Program-made: the position numbers and the translations under genes
Notes under the pieces: generated by a model
Seen by the model: the letters and a program-made list of their open reading frames with translations, nothing else
Told to the model about the DNA's origin: nothing
Databases searched by the model: none
Assembly (NCBI RefSeq): GCF_021390395.1
Contig: NZ_JAJUWT010000034.1
Span: 23,092 to 87,091 of the forward strand
Source of the DNA: Saccharothrix sp. S26
Lineage (GTDB): Bacteria; Actinomycetota; Actinomycetes; Mycobacteriales; Pseudonocardiaceae
DNA: 64,000 bases
Direction of reading: 5' to 3'
In this document: positions 8,045 to 16,649 of the stretch, piece by piece
Layout of the letters: every line of letters starts with the position of its first letter
Numbering within the stretch: position 1 is the first letter of the stretch

Positions 8045-10567
8045 ATGCCACACCGACCCCTGCCGGCGCGGTCGCCGGGTGCCGAGACGCTGCACGTCGA
8101 TCTCACCGCACCCACGGGCGCTGTCCACGGCGGCGCGACCGGCATCCTCTACGGCCTCGGCGACCCCGGCGTGCCGTCGCACGACCTGATCGCCGGGATG
8201 CGCCCGCGCACGGTGTCCCAGAAGGCCCCCGACGGCGAGCAGCACCCCAACGGCGACGCGCTGGAGGTCGCCGACGGCTTCTTCGCCGCCGGTGGCGAGG
8301 AGATGCACGTCTACGCGCAGGACGTTTACAGCGCGTGGCCGTACCAAGACCTCGGCATCGACGACTACATCGCACGACTGCGGCCGCAGTTGGCGAAGGT
8401 CGCCGCGCGAGCCGACCGCGACCGGTTCGTCTGGACGATCTTCAACGAGCCGGACTGGATCTGGTACGACGACTGGGCGGCGAAGAAGGAGAAGTTCCTC
8501 GCCGACTGGACCACGCTGCACCGGCTGGTGAAGTCCGTGCTGCCCGACGCCCGCATCGCCGGCCCCGGCGAGACGCGGTACCGGTCCGACCACCTGCGCG
8601 ACCTCCTCGCCCACGCCAAGGCCCACGACGTGCTGCCCGACATCGTCACCTGGCACGAGCTGGGCCCGGACTCCTTGACCACCTACCGCGAGCACTTCGC
8701 GGACTACCGCGCGCTGGAACGGGAGCTGGGCGTCGAACCCCGGCCCATCGCCGTCAACGAGTACTCCAACCGGCGCGACACCTCCGTGCCAGGGCAGCTC
8801 GTGCAGTGGATCGCCATGCTGGAGGAGACCAAGGTCGACGGCCAGTTGGCGTTCTGGACCATGGCGGGCAACCTCAGCGACCACGCCGTGCGCACCGGCA
8901 GCGCGAACGGCGGCTGGTGGCTGACGAAGTGGTACGCCGACCTGTCCGGCGAGACGGTCCGCGTCACGCCACCGCGGCCCGGCACCCGGGACACGCTGCA
9001 AGGCCTGGCCGCGCTCGACCGGGACGACGCCAAGGCGACCGTCCTGCTCGGCGGCACCGCCGAGGCGGTGGACGTCGCGGTGACGGGCCTGGACCGGGGG
9101 CTGGTCGGCGACCACGTCGACGTGCGGGTGGCCAAGACCACCTGGTCTGGTTACGAGGGTGACGCCGGTCAGCCGCCCGTGGTCGCGGCGGGCCGGGTCC
9201 GGGTGGTCGACGGCGCGGCGACGATCGCGGTGCCCGGCGGCGACCCGCTGGCCGCCTACCAGGTCGTGATCACCCGTGCGGGCCTGAGCGGGCCGCCCGC
9301 GGTCGACGCGCCGTGGCAGGCGAGCTACGAGGCCGAGGCAGGCGAGGTGGAGCACGCCGTCGTCGTCACGCAGGACGACGGTTCGGGCTCGGACGACATG
9401 GCGCAGCGGTACACGACCTCCGGCGCCAAGGACGTCGGGTCCATGACGGAGCCCGGCTCCCGCGTCACGGTCGAGGTGGACGTGCCGCGTGCGGGCGCCT
9501 ACTGGCTGGGCGTCTTCTACGGCACCGAGGGGTTCGTGGGCCGGCAGGCGTTGTACGTCGACGACGTGCACGTGACCGACCTGACCTTCCCGGCCACGTT
9601 GAACCGGGCCTACCGAGGCCGGCTCGACACCCCGGTCACGCTCACCGCGGGCCGGCACCGCGTCTCGTTGCGCACCAGCGGTCCCGGCGGTTTCCTGGGA
9701 GCGCCGTCGGACGTCGCGCTGGACCGGTTCGACCTGACCGAGATCACCGGCCCGGAGCGCACGGTGTACCCGCTCACCGAGTCACGGCGGACCGGCGGCA
9801 CGGTCGACCGGGGCGAACGCGCGCGTCGACTCGGCGCGCCGGGCGCGATCGTGCTGGGTCCCGGTGACGCGGTGACCACGTACGTGTCCGCCGCCGAGGA
9901 CGGCTACCACGAGCTGTCGACCACGTGGTCCGGCGGCACGCTCGGGCAGGCCCTGTCCGGCCGCCGGGTGGGCGAGCTGACCGCCGACCCGGACGGCGCG
10001 TGCACGGGCAGCGTGACCGCGCACCTCAAGGCCGGCGTCACCGCGGTCGTCCTGGCGAACCGGGGCCGCGCACCGGTGGTGCTCGGCACGATGACCGTCG
10101 TGCGTGACGCGGCGTCGGACCGGCACGCCGTGCGCGTGGAAGCCGAGGCGGGTCGGCTCGCCGGGGGAGCGGTGGTCGTGTCCGGGCAGTGGGCCTCCGG
10201 CGGCGCGTACGTCGGTCGGCTCGGCGGCACCGGCACGCTGACCGTCGCGCGCCCGGCCGGGTTCGGCCCCGGCCGGTACGACCTCACCGTGGCCTACGCC
10301 CAGGCGGAGAAGAACACCGGACACCCGTACAACACCGACACCGTCACCCGGACGCTCGTCGTGACCGAGGAAGGCGGCCACGCGACCAGTGCGCCGTACC
10401 GCCACAACTACACGTGGGACGGCTTCTGGCCGCGGACCTCGCCGCTCGACCTGGTCACCGAAGACGGCGCGCTCACGTTCGGCAACCCCGCCGGCCCGGG
10501 TCCGAACGTCGACTGGGTCCGGCTCGCCCCGCTCGTCGTGGCGACCTCGGTGACGCCGCTGCGCTGA
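8045..10567 (+). CDS. GH39-like clan GH-A glycosidase with C-terminal carbohydrate-binding domains
   Basis: This 840-residue protein has an N-terminal (beta/alpha)8 catalytic domain (about 15-320). The acid/base Glu135 is in IFNEPDW and the nucleophile Glu239 in AVNEYSN, the clan GH-A arrangement seen in GH39 xylosidases and arabinofuranosidase relatives. A beta-sandwich region follows (about 320-415), then two modules resembling CBM35/CBM6-type domains (about 425-565 and 685-835; EAEAGEVE and EAEAGRLAGG are typical strand openings). ATG 8045 has GGGAG upstream. No signal peptide is detectable at this or the slightly earlier in-frame start, which is odd for an enzyme with binding modules: it may be intracellular, use another route, or have lost its leader. 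Substrate undetermined. Confidence 0.75.
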   Translation: MPHRPLPARSPGAETLHVDLTAPTGAVHGGATGILYGLGDPGVPSHDLIAGMRPRTVSQKAPDGEQHPNGDALEVADGFFAAGGEEMHVYAQDVYSAWPYQDLGIDDYIARLRPQLAKVAARADRDRFVWTIFNEPDWIWYDDWAAKKEKFLADWTTLHRLVKSVLPDARIAGPGETRYRSDHLRDLLAHAKAHDVLPDIVTWHELGPDSLTTYREHFADYRALERELGVEPRPIAVNEYSNRRDTSVPGQLVQWIAMLEETKVDGQLAFWTMAGNLSDHAVRTGSANGGWWLTKWYADLSGETVRVTPPRPGTRDTLQGLAALDRDDAKATVLLGGTAEAVDVAVTGLDRGLVGDHVDVRVAKTTWSGYEGDAGQPPVVAAGRVRVVDGAATIAVPGGDPLAAYQVVITRAGLSGPPAVDAPWQASYEAEAGEVEHAVVVTQDDGSGSDDMAQRYTTSGAKDVGSMTEPGSRVTVEVDVPRAGAYWLGVFYGTEGFVGRQALYVDDVHVTDLTFPATLNRAYRGRLDTPVTLTAGRHRVSLRTSGPGGFLGAPSDVALDRFDLTEITGPERTVYPLTESRRTGGTVDRGERARRLGAPGAIVLGPGDAVTTYVSAAEDGYHELSTTWSGGTLGQALSGRRVGELTADPDGACTGSVTAHLKAGVTAVVLANRGRAPVVLGTMTVVRDAASDRHAVRVEAEAGRLAGGAVVVSGQWASGGAYVGRLGGTGTLTVARPAGFGPGRYDLTVAYAQAEKNTGHPYNTDTVTRTLVVTEEGGHATSAPYRHNYTWDGFWPRTSPLDLVTEDGALTFGNPAGPGPNVDWVRLAPLVVATSVTPLR

Positions 10568-10569
10568 GG

Positions 10570-11499
10570 TCACCCCAGGACGACCGCGATCCCGGTGAGG
10601 ACCGGCACGGACAGGACGGTGGTCAGCAGCACGGCGTCCCGGGCGAGTGCCGCGCCCTGGTCGTAGGCGGTGGCGTAGACGAACACGTTCTGCGCGGTGG
10701 GCAGCGCCGAGGCGATGGTGACGGCGAGCAGCGCCGGGTCGTCCAGGTGCACGACCCAGCGGCCGACGGCGTAGGCCGCGGCGGGCTGCGCCACCGTCTT
10801 CAGGGCCACCACCAGCCAGACCCGGCCGGCCGTGGCCCCGGACGCCGGGCGCGGCGCGCCGTGCAGGCTCGCGCCGTAGGCCAGCAGCGCGGCCGGGACG
10901 GCGAGGTCGGCGAGGAGCTCGACCGGCCGCAGCACCGGCGCGGGAGGCGTCCAGTCGAAGGCGGCCAGCGCGAGCCCCGACGCGCAGCCGATCACCAGCG
11001 GTGTGCGCAGCGGTTGCGTCAGCAGTCGTGCGCGGGTCGGCGCGTCCTGGCCCGGCCCGCGTGACGCGGCCAGCACGGTCAGCCCGATCGGTGCCAGGAC
11101 CAGCACCTGGAACAGCAGGACCGGCGCGACGAGCGAGGCGTCGCCGAGCACGTAGACGGCGATGGCGACGCCGAGGTTGCCCGCGTTGACGTAGCACGAG
11201 GCGAGCGCGCCGGTGGCGAGGTCGCCGGCACGCGGCCGCCAGCGCCACCGGGCGATCACGACGTAGAGCACCGCGCACAGCACCGCGCTGCCCGCCGTGG
11301 CGACCAACGGGGTGGACAGCAGCGCGGCCGGGTCCGCCTCGGCGAGGGTGAGCAGCAGCAGCGCCGGTGTGGCGATGAAGTACGACAGCCGGGACAGCAC
11401 GCCGGCCGCGCCCTCGCCGAGCACGCGGGCGCGGCCCGCGACCCAGCCGACCGCGATCACCGCGACGAGGGTGGCGAAACCGGCCAGGACCGCGTTCAC
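10570..11499 (-). CDS. AEC-family (auxin efflux carrier/MdcF-like) transporter
   Basis: This is an integral membrane carrier of 309 residues with about ten hydrophobic segments. It includes the conserved inverted-repeat pattern of the AEC family (GWVAGRARVL, the NAGNLGVAIA segment and the LPTAQNVFVYA segment near the C-terminus). Family members move malonate, malate and other organic anions. The GTG at 11499 begins the first membrane helix directly; upstream in-frame sequence is an arginine/serine-rich artefact. It starts 28 bases after the enolase-superfamily gene and is likely the last gene of the aldarate operon, so a dicarboxylate or aldarate product is a reasonable substrate guess. Confidence 0.82.
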   Translation of the reverse strand: MNAVLAGFATLVAVIAVGWVAGRARVLGEGAAGVLSRLSYFIATPALLLLTLAEADPAALLSTPLVATAGSAVLCAVLYVVIARWRWRPRAGDLATGALASCYVNAGNLGVAIAVYVLGDASLVAPVLLFQVLVLAPIGLTVLAASRGPGQDAPTRARLLTQPLRTPLVIGCASGLALAAFDWTPPAPVLRPVELLADLAVPAALLAYGASLHGAPRPASGATAGRVWLVVALKTVAQPAAAYAVGRWVVHLDDPALLAVTIASALPTAQNVFVYATAYDQGAALARDAVLLTTVLSVPVLTGIAVVLG

Positions 11500-11527
11500 C
11501 GGGCGGCCGAGCGCACGTCCCGGCGCG

Positions 11528-12664
11528 TCACCGCGGCGCGTCGACCGAGGCGGTCTCGACGGTCCAGGCGCGGGCCTGCTCGCTGAGCGTGACGCCCAGT
11601 CCGGGCCGGTCGGACAGGTGCATCCGGCCGTCGCGGATGTCGAGGCGCTCGTCGAACAGCGGGTGCAGCCAGTCGAAGTGCTCGACCCACGGTTCACGCG
11701 GGTAGGCCGCGGCCAGGTGGACGTGGATCTCCATGGCGAAGTGGGGCGCGAGCTGGAGGTGGTGGTGGTCGGCGAGCGTGGCGAGCTTGAGGAACTGGGT
11801 GATGCCGCCGACCCGGGGCGCGTCCGGTTGCAGGACGTCCACCGCGCCGGCGCGGATCAGCTCGTAGTGCTCGGCGACGCTGGTCAGCATCTCGCCGGAG
11901 GCCACCGCGGTGGTCAGCGCCCGGGCCAGCTCGGCGTGGCCCGGCACGTCGTAGGCGTCCAGCGGCTCCTCGATCCACACCAGGTCGAACTCCTCCAGCG
12001 CCCGGCCGACCCGCATGGCGGTGGGGCGGTCCCACTGCTGGTTGGCGTCGACCATGAGCGGCACGCCGTCGCCCAGGTGCTCGCGCACGGCGGCGACCCG
12101 GCGCAGGTCCTCGGCCGAGTCGGGCAACCCCACCTTGATCTTGATGCCGCCGACGCCGGACTCCAGCGTGCGGGTGGCGTTGTCCTTGATCTGCCCGATC
12201 GACTCGTGCAGGAACCCGCCGGAGGTGTTGTAGCAGCGCACGGAGTCGCGGTGCGCGCCGAGCAGCTTGGCCAGCGGCAGGTTCGCGCGCTTGGCCTTGA
12301 GGTCCCACAACGCGATGTCGAACGCGGCCAGCGCCTGCGTGGCCGCGCCGCTGCGCCCGACCGACGCGCCCGCCCAGACCAGCTTGGTCCACAGCCTGCC
12401 GATGTCGTTGGGGTCCTCGCCGATCAGGTCCGGCGCGACCTCGCGGGCGTGGGCGAACTGCGCCGGCCCGCCCGCGCGCTTGGAGTAGGAGAAGCCGACG
12501 CCCTCCAGCCCGGCCTCGGTGCGCACCTCGGCGAACAGCACCGCGACCTCGCTCATCGGCCGCTGCCTGCCGGTGAACACCTTGGCGTCGCTGATCGGCG
12601 CCGGCAGCGGCAGGGTCGCCGACGACACCGTCACCGAGCTGATCCGGTCGGAACTGGCGGACAT
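11528..12664 (-). CDS. Enolase-superfamily sugar-acid dehydratase (mandelate racemase subgroup; talarate/galactarate-type)
   Basis: This 378-residue enzyme has the MR-subgroup capping domain and barrel. The KxK motif is in GGIKIKVG, metal ligands are in VDANQQW (Asp), WIEEP (Glu) and ASGEM (Glu), and a barrel His is in LAPHFAMEIH. These residues fit acid-sugar dehydratases such as L-talarate/galactarate dehydratase, which form 5-keto-4-deoxyglucarate. That is exactly the substrate of the dehydratase encoded upstream in the same operon, which supports the assignment. The start at 12664 has a clear GAAGGAG site. The gene follows kdgD by 14 bases. The epimer preference cannot be read from sequence. 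Confidence 0.8.
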   Translation of the reverse strand: MSASSDRISSVTVSSATLPLPAPISDAKVFTGRQRPMSEVAVLFAEVRTEAGLEGVGFSYSKRAGGPAQFAHAREVAPDLIGEDPNDIGRLWTKLVWAGASVGRSGAATQALAAFDIALWDLKAKRANLPLAKLLGAHRDSVRCYNTSGGFLHESIGQIKDNATRTLESGVGGIKIKVGLPDSAEDLRRVAAVREHLGDGVPLMVDANQQWDRPTAMRVGRALEEFDLVWIEEPLDAYDVPGHAELARALTTAVASGEMLTSVAEHYELIRAGAVDVLQPDAPRVGGITQFLKLATLADHHHLQLAPHFAMEIHVHLAAAYPREPWVEHFDWLHPLFDERLDIRDGRMHLSDRPGLGVTLSEQARAWTVETASVDAPR

Positions 12665-12678
12665 CGGGCTCCTTCGCG

Positions 12679-13587
12679 TCAGGCGAGCTGCTGGACCAGG
12701 GCGGTGAGCCGGGCGCGCTCGTCGTCGGTCAGGTCGGTCAGCGGCGGGCGCACCGGCCCGCCGTCCCGGCCCACGGCGGTCAGCCCGGCCTTCACGATCG
12801 ACACCGCGTAGCCGCGCGCCCGGTCGCGGATGTCGAGGTAGGGGATGACGAAGTCGCGCAGCATCCCGTACACGGCGACGCGGTCCTGCGCGCGGACGGC
12901 GGCGTAGAACTTGAGCGCGAACTCGGGCACGAAGTTGAACAGCGCCGACGAGTACGTGGTCACGCCGAGCTGCAACAGCGGCAGGGCGAACGTCTCCGCG
13001 GTCGGCAGGCCGCCGATGTACATCAGCCGGTCGCCGACGCGGGCGTAGGTGCGGGTCAGCTGCTCGACGTCGCCGATGCCGTCCTTGAGCCCGATGAGGT
13101 TCGGGTTGCGGTCGGCCAGCTCGGCGACGGTCGCGTCGGTCAGCACCGCGTTGGCGCGGCTGTAGACGATCACGCCGAGCCCGGTGGCCCGGCACACCGC
13201 CGAGACGTGCTCGACCAGGCCGCGCTGGCTCGCCTCGGTGAGGTAGGGCGGGAACAGCAGCACGCCGGCCGCGCCCGCGGCCTCGGCGGCGCGGGCCTGC
13301 GCCACCGACACGGCGGTCGCCCCGGTCGCCGGCGCGATCACCGGCACCTTGCCACCCACCTCGGTCACGGCCGCGCGCACCACCCGGTCGACCTCGTCGG
13401 GCGTCAGCGAGAACCCCTCGCCCGTGCCGCCCGCGGCGAACAGGCCGGCCACGTCGAAGCTCGCCTGCCAGGCCAAGTGCTCGCGGTAGCGGGCCTCGTC
13501 GAACCGCAGGTCGGCGTCGAAGTGGGTGACCGGGAAGGAGAGCAACCCGGAAGCGAGTCGGTCGGCGAGAGCGGCTGGGTGCGTCAC
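12679..13587 (-). CDS. kdgD: 5-dehydro-4-deoxyglucarate dehydratase (DHDPS/NAL family)
   Basis: This 302-residue class I aldolase-fold enzyme decarboxylates and dehydrates 5-keto-4-deoxyglucarate to alpha-ketoglutarate semialdehyde. The pattern matches KdgD: GTGEGFSLT for the substrate loop, a Tyr in GVIVYSRANAVL, and the Schiff-base Lys in IGLKDGIGD. GTG 13587 was chosen because the conserved opening (THPAALADRLASGLLSFPVT) begins there. A probable promoter on the minus strand (TTGGAC, about 17 bp, CATACG) lies just upstream, so transcription may start here independently of the LysR gene. With the following dehydratase and AEC carrier it forms a compact aldarate catabolic operon. Confidence 0.85.
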   Translation of the reverse strand: MTHPAALADRLASGLLSFPVTHFDADLRFDEARYREHLAWQASFDVAGLFAAGGTGEGFSLTPDEVDRVVRAAVTEVGGKVPVIAPATGATAVSVAQARAAEAAGAAGVLLFPPYLTEASQRGLVEHVSAVCRATGLGVIVYSRANAVLTDATVAELADRNPNLIGLKDGIGDVEQLTRTYARVGDRLMYIGGLPTAETFALPLLQLGVTTYSSALFNFVPEFALKFYAAVRAQDRVAVYGMLRDFVIPYLDIRDRARGYAVSIVKAGLTAVGRDGGPVRPPLTDLTDDERARLTALVQQLA

Positions 13588-13658
13588 ACGACCACCGTAT
13601 GGAGCAGCGGTGATGCTTGTCCAAGAGTTCTTCGGCATTCTGCGATACCCACGCGGCA

Positions 13659-14552
13659 TCACTCGAACGGCGTGCGGTCCTCCAGCACGCTCAACGTCCG
13701 CCACACCGCCGGGTTCGCGCAGGCCCGCAGCCACAGCAGGTGCAGTTCCACCGGCTCGGCCACCGCGGTCTCCAGCCGGACGAACTCGACCCCCTCGATG
13801 CGCAGCCGCACCGCCGACTCGGGGACGAACGCGACACCCCGCCCGGCCGCGACCAGCCACAGCATGGTGAGCACCTGGCCGACCGTGTGCACGGTGTTCT
13901 CCGGCGCTATCGGCACCGTGCGCACGACCAGGTCGTAGAAGTAGCGCGCGTCGGTGGGGGAGTGCATGATCACGCGCTCGCGCACCACGTCGTCGGCCGT
14001 CGCGGCACGCCCCAGCGCGGCCAGCGGGTGCCCGCCGGGCACGGCCACCAGCAGCCCTTCCCGGCGCAGCAGCCGTGAGCCGAACGTGGAGTCGTCGAAC
14101 GGCGGCCGGCCCAACCCCAGGTCGATCTCCTCGTTGACCAGCGCGGCGACCTGCTCGCGGGTCACCAGCTCGGCCAGCTCCACGTCCACGTCGGGCAGGT
14201 GCGCGGCCAGCTCGTCCAGCAGCCGGCCGAGCACGCCGTAGGTCGCAGCGGCGGTGAACCCGACCCGCACCACGCCGCTGGACCCCGACGACACCCGCCG
14301 GGCCAGCTCCGGCGCGGTCTCGGCCAGCGAGAGCAGCCGCCGCGCCTCCACCAGGAACACCTCGCCCGCCGCGGTCAGCGTGACCCGCCGGTTGTCCCGG
14401 ATCAGCAACCGCGCGCCGATAGCGCGTTCCAGCTTCTGGATCTGCCTGCTTAACGGCGGCTGCGTCATCGCCAGCCGGGCGGCGGCACGGCTGAAGTGCA
14501 GCTCCTCGGCCACGGCCACGAAACCCCGCAGCTGCTCCAGCGTGAACGCCAT
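13659..14552 (-). CDS. LysR-family transcriptional regulator
   Basis: This 297-residue LysR protein has the N-terminal winged helix (LEQLRGFVAVAEELHFSRAA, then MTQPPLSRQIQKLE) and a C-terminal periplasmic-binding-like effector domain from about residue 90 (VVRVGFTAAATY). It lies 71 bases upstream of kdgD in the same direction and is the likely regulator of the aldarate operon. The effector is probably a sugar diacid or its keto-deoxy product, by analogy with other LysR-linked catabolic operons. Confidence 0.9.
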   Translation of the reverse strand: MAFTLEQLRGFVAVAEELHFSRAAARLAMTQPPLSRQIQKLERAIGARLLIRDNRRVTLTAAGEVFLVEARRLLSLAETAPELARRVSSGSSGVVRVGFTAAATYGVLGRLLDELAAHLPDVDVELAELVTREQVAALVNEEIDLGLGRPPFDDSTFGSRLLRREGLLVAVPGGHPLAALGRAATADDVVRERVIMHSPTDARYFYDLVVRTVPIAPENTVHTVGQVLTMLWLVAAGRGVAFVPESAVRLRIEGVEFVRLETAVAEPVELHLLWLRACANPAVWRTLSVLEDRTPFE

Positions 14553-14617
14553 GCGGGCAAGGTATCAATCCTGGTCAGGGGCGGTCGGACAGGCGCGGCC
14601 GCACCCGGTGTTCGTGG

Positions 14618-15127
14618 TCACCTGCCTCGTTCGGCGAGCGCCTCGCGCAGCACGCGCACGGCCTTCGGGCCGACGCCGTGCAGGGCCAGCAGCTCGGCGT
14701 CGGTCAGCTCGGCGACTTGGGCCATGGTCGTCACGCCGGCGGCGGCCAGCGCGTGCGTGGCGGGGCGTCCGATACCCTTGGGCAGGTCGCCCGCCCGGTC
14801 GGTGACGGTCGCCGCGGTGGCCTGGGCGGCGAGGCGCTTGGGCGCGCGACCGAGCCACGCCTGCCGCACCCAGTGGTCGAGCCGCTGCCCGTCGAGGTCG
14901 CCGAGCGGAACCCGCGCCCCGACCGTCGTCGCACCGCGGGTCAGGCGTTCGGCGGTGGGGTGCGCGGCGAGGAACTCGTCCACCTGCGCGGCGGGGAGGT
15001 GGAGCTGGACGCGGTCGTCCTCGTCCACGGAGGCGAACCGCTTGCCCCGCACGGTGAACACGAGGTCGTCCCGCTCGGCTTCGGGCAGGGACAACGCGGT
15101 CTTGCGCAGGCGGGCGATCGTCGTCAC
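14618..15127 (-). CDS. MmcQ/YjbR-family protein with C-terminal helix-hairpin-helix
   Basis: This 169-residue cytoplasmic protein has an N-terminal half (about 1-95) with the MmcQ/YjbR fold signatures: LSLPEAE, VRGKRFASVDEDDRVQLHL and a WV.QAW-like segment. The C-terminal part (about 110-165) reads IGRPATHALAAAGVTTMAQVAELTDAELLALHGVGPKA, a helix-hairpin-helix like the alpha-subunit C-terminal domain of RNA polymerase or nucleic-acid binding modules. This combination suggests a small DNA-binding protein. Start is GTG 15127, divergent from the acetyltransferase gene with a 66-base gap. Function unknown. Confidence 0.75.
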   Translation of the reverse strand: MTTIARLRKTALSLPEAERDDLVFTVRGKRFASVDEDDRVQLHLPAAQVDEFLAAHPTAERLTRGATTVGARVPLGDLDGQRLDHWVRQAWLGRAPKRLAAQATAATVTDRAGDLPKGIGRPATHALAAAGVTTMAQVAELTDAELLALHGVGPKAVRVLREALAERGR

Positions 15128-15193
15128 GCCGTGATTGCACCACGCGGACGCAGGTGGTGTGGCGAGCGGGACTATTGCCACATAGTTGCAACA

Positions 15194-15871
15194 ATGACGA
15201 CGAGCCCGATCTTCTCCGGCACGAGCCTCACCGACCTGGTCCGCCGGTGGGAGCGTGGCTGGAGCGTGTGCCGGGGCTGGCCCCGGCCACGGGAAGCCGG
15301 TGGCGCGCTGCACCTCCTGCAACAGCGCCCGGGGCGGCACCGCGAGATCGTCGCCCTGCACCCGGACGACGTGACCGGGCCGCGGGCGCTGGCCGACGAG
15401 ACCGCCTCGGCCGAAGAACCCACCTGGCTGACCGTGCCCACGACTCGCCCCGAGGAGGCCGAAGGGACTCTCCGGAACGCCGGCCTCCACCTCAAGGCCA
15501 CCCGCGAGTGGCTGATGACCCGACCCCTGGCCGACCACCCGCGACGCGCGGTCCCGGCGGACTACCGGATCGCCGCCACCGCGACGGAAGTCCTGGCGGT
15601 CGAGGTCCGGCACCGGTCCGACGAGCCGGCCGCGAGCGGTCAGGCGGCCGTGACCGGGCGGGACGCCGTCTTCGACCGGATCGAGACCGCGCCGCCCCAC
15701 CGCCGTCGGGGCCTGGGCGGCGTCGTCATGGCGGCCCTCGCCGAAGAGGCGGTGGCCCGCGGCGCTCGGCACGGCATCCTGATCGCCAGCCCCGAAGGCC
15801 GGGCGCTCTACACGTCGCTGGGCTGGGTGACGCGGGCCGCGGTGGTGATCGCCGTCAACCGGCCCGCGTGA
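15194..15871 (+). CDS. GNAT-family N-acetyltransferase
   Basis: This 225-residue protein has a clear C-terminal GNAT core: a cluster ending PPHRRRGLGGVVMAALAEEA supplies the acetyl-CoA pyrophosphate loop (RxxGLG), followed by a helix, the GILIASPEG strand and the YTSLGW motif. The N-terminal half is divergent and shows no recognisable acceptor domain. The ATG at 15194 has no obvious Shine-Dalgarno sequence, so it may be translated from a short leader. The acceptor substrate is unknown. Confidence 0.78.
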   Translation: MTTSPIFSGTSLTDLVRRWERGWSVCRGWPRPREAGGALHLLQQRPGRHREIVALHPDDVTGPRALADETASAEEPTWLTVPTTRPEEAEGTLRNAGLHLKATREWLMTRPLADHPRRAVPADYRIAATATEVLAVEVRHRSDEPAASGQAAVTGRDAVFDRIETAPPHRRRGLGGVVMAALAEEAVARGARHGILIASPEGRALYTSLGWVTRAAVVIAVNRPA

Positions 15872-15969
15872 TGGCCAGTTGAGACCCGAAACTTCCGCGA
15901 AACGTCTGGTAGGCGGGTTGATCCCGAGCTGATAGTGGTCAGCGCTCGTCCGACGGAAGGGATCCCGCG

Positions 15970-16638
15970 ATGCGGTGGAGAACGGTGTTGTTGACCACTG
16001 GCCTGGTGCTCGGCCTGAGCGCGGGGCAGGCGAGCGCCGCCGAACCGGTGATCGTCGACTCCACCAAGCACGGTGGCCGCACGGTCGCCTTCACCTTCGA
16101 CGACGGCCCGAACCCGGCCGACACGCCGCGCCTGCTCGACGTGCTGCGCCGCCACCACGTCAAGGCCGTGTTCTGCCTGTGGGGCGACTACGTCGAGGCC
16201 AACCCGCGGCTGGTGCGCGAGATCGTCGCCGGCGGCCACACCCTGTGCAACCACAGCATGCACCACGACAACATGGGCGAGTGGACGCCCGAGCAGATCG
16301 AGGCCGACCTGCGGCAGACCAGCGCGGCCATCCACCGCGCCGCGCCGGGTGCGCCGATCCGCTACTTCCGCGCGCCCTACGGCAGCTGGGGGCAGACCCC
16401 GCAGGTCGCGGCGAAGCTGGGCATGACGCCGTTGGGCTGGAAGCTCGCCATCGGCGACTGGGAGCCGCCGGGCGTGGACGAGCTGGTGCGCCGGGTCAAG
16501 GACGGGCTCACCGAGGGTGCCGTCGTGCTGATGCACGACGGGCCGAACGAGCGCGGCCAGACCGTGGACGCGGTCGCCCGGCTCATCCCCGAACTGCGCG
16601 CCGACGGCTGGCGCTTCGAGCGTCCCGCCCGCCGGTGA
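15970..16638 (+). CDS. Secreted polysaccharide deacetylase (CE4, NodB domain)
   Basis: This is a secreted metal-dependent deacetylase of chitooligosaccharide, peptidoglycan or acetyl-xylan type, 222 residues long. The signal peptide is residues 1-24 with a clean AxA site (ASA-AE). The NodB domain contains the catalytic TFDDGP motif, the metal-binding NHSMHHDN segment (HxxxH-like), RAPYGSW, and the catalytic-His motif LMHDG. The start is well set, as the signal peptide begins at the ATG with AAGGGA upstream. The SGNH esterase gene follows 11 bases later, so the pair probably acts together on acetylated polysaccharide. Confidence 0.9.
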   Translation: MRWRTVLLTTGLVLGLSAGQASAAEPVIVDSTKHGGRTVAFTFDDGPNPADTPRLLDVLRRHHVKAVFCLWGDYVEANPRLVREIVAGGHTLCNHSMHHDNMGEWTPEQIEADLRQTSAAIHRAAPGAPIRYFRAPYGSWGQTPQVAAKLGMTPLGWKLAIGDWEPPGVDELVRRVKDGLTEGAVVLMHDGPNERGQTVDAVARLIPELRADGWRFERPARR

Positions 16639-16649
16639 GGGGGCCGACC

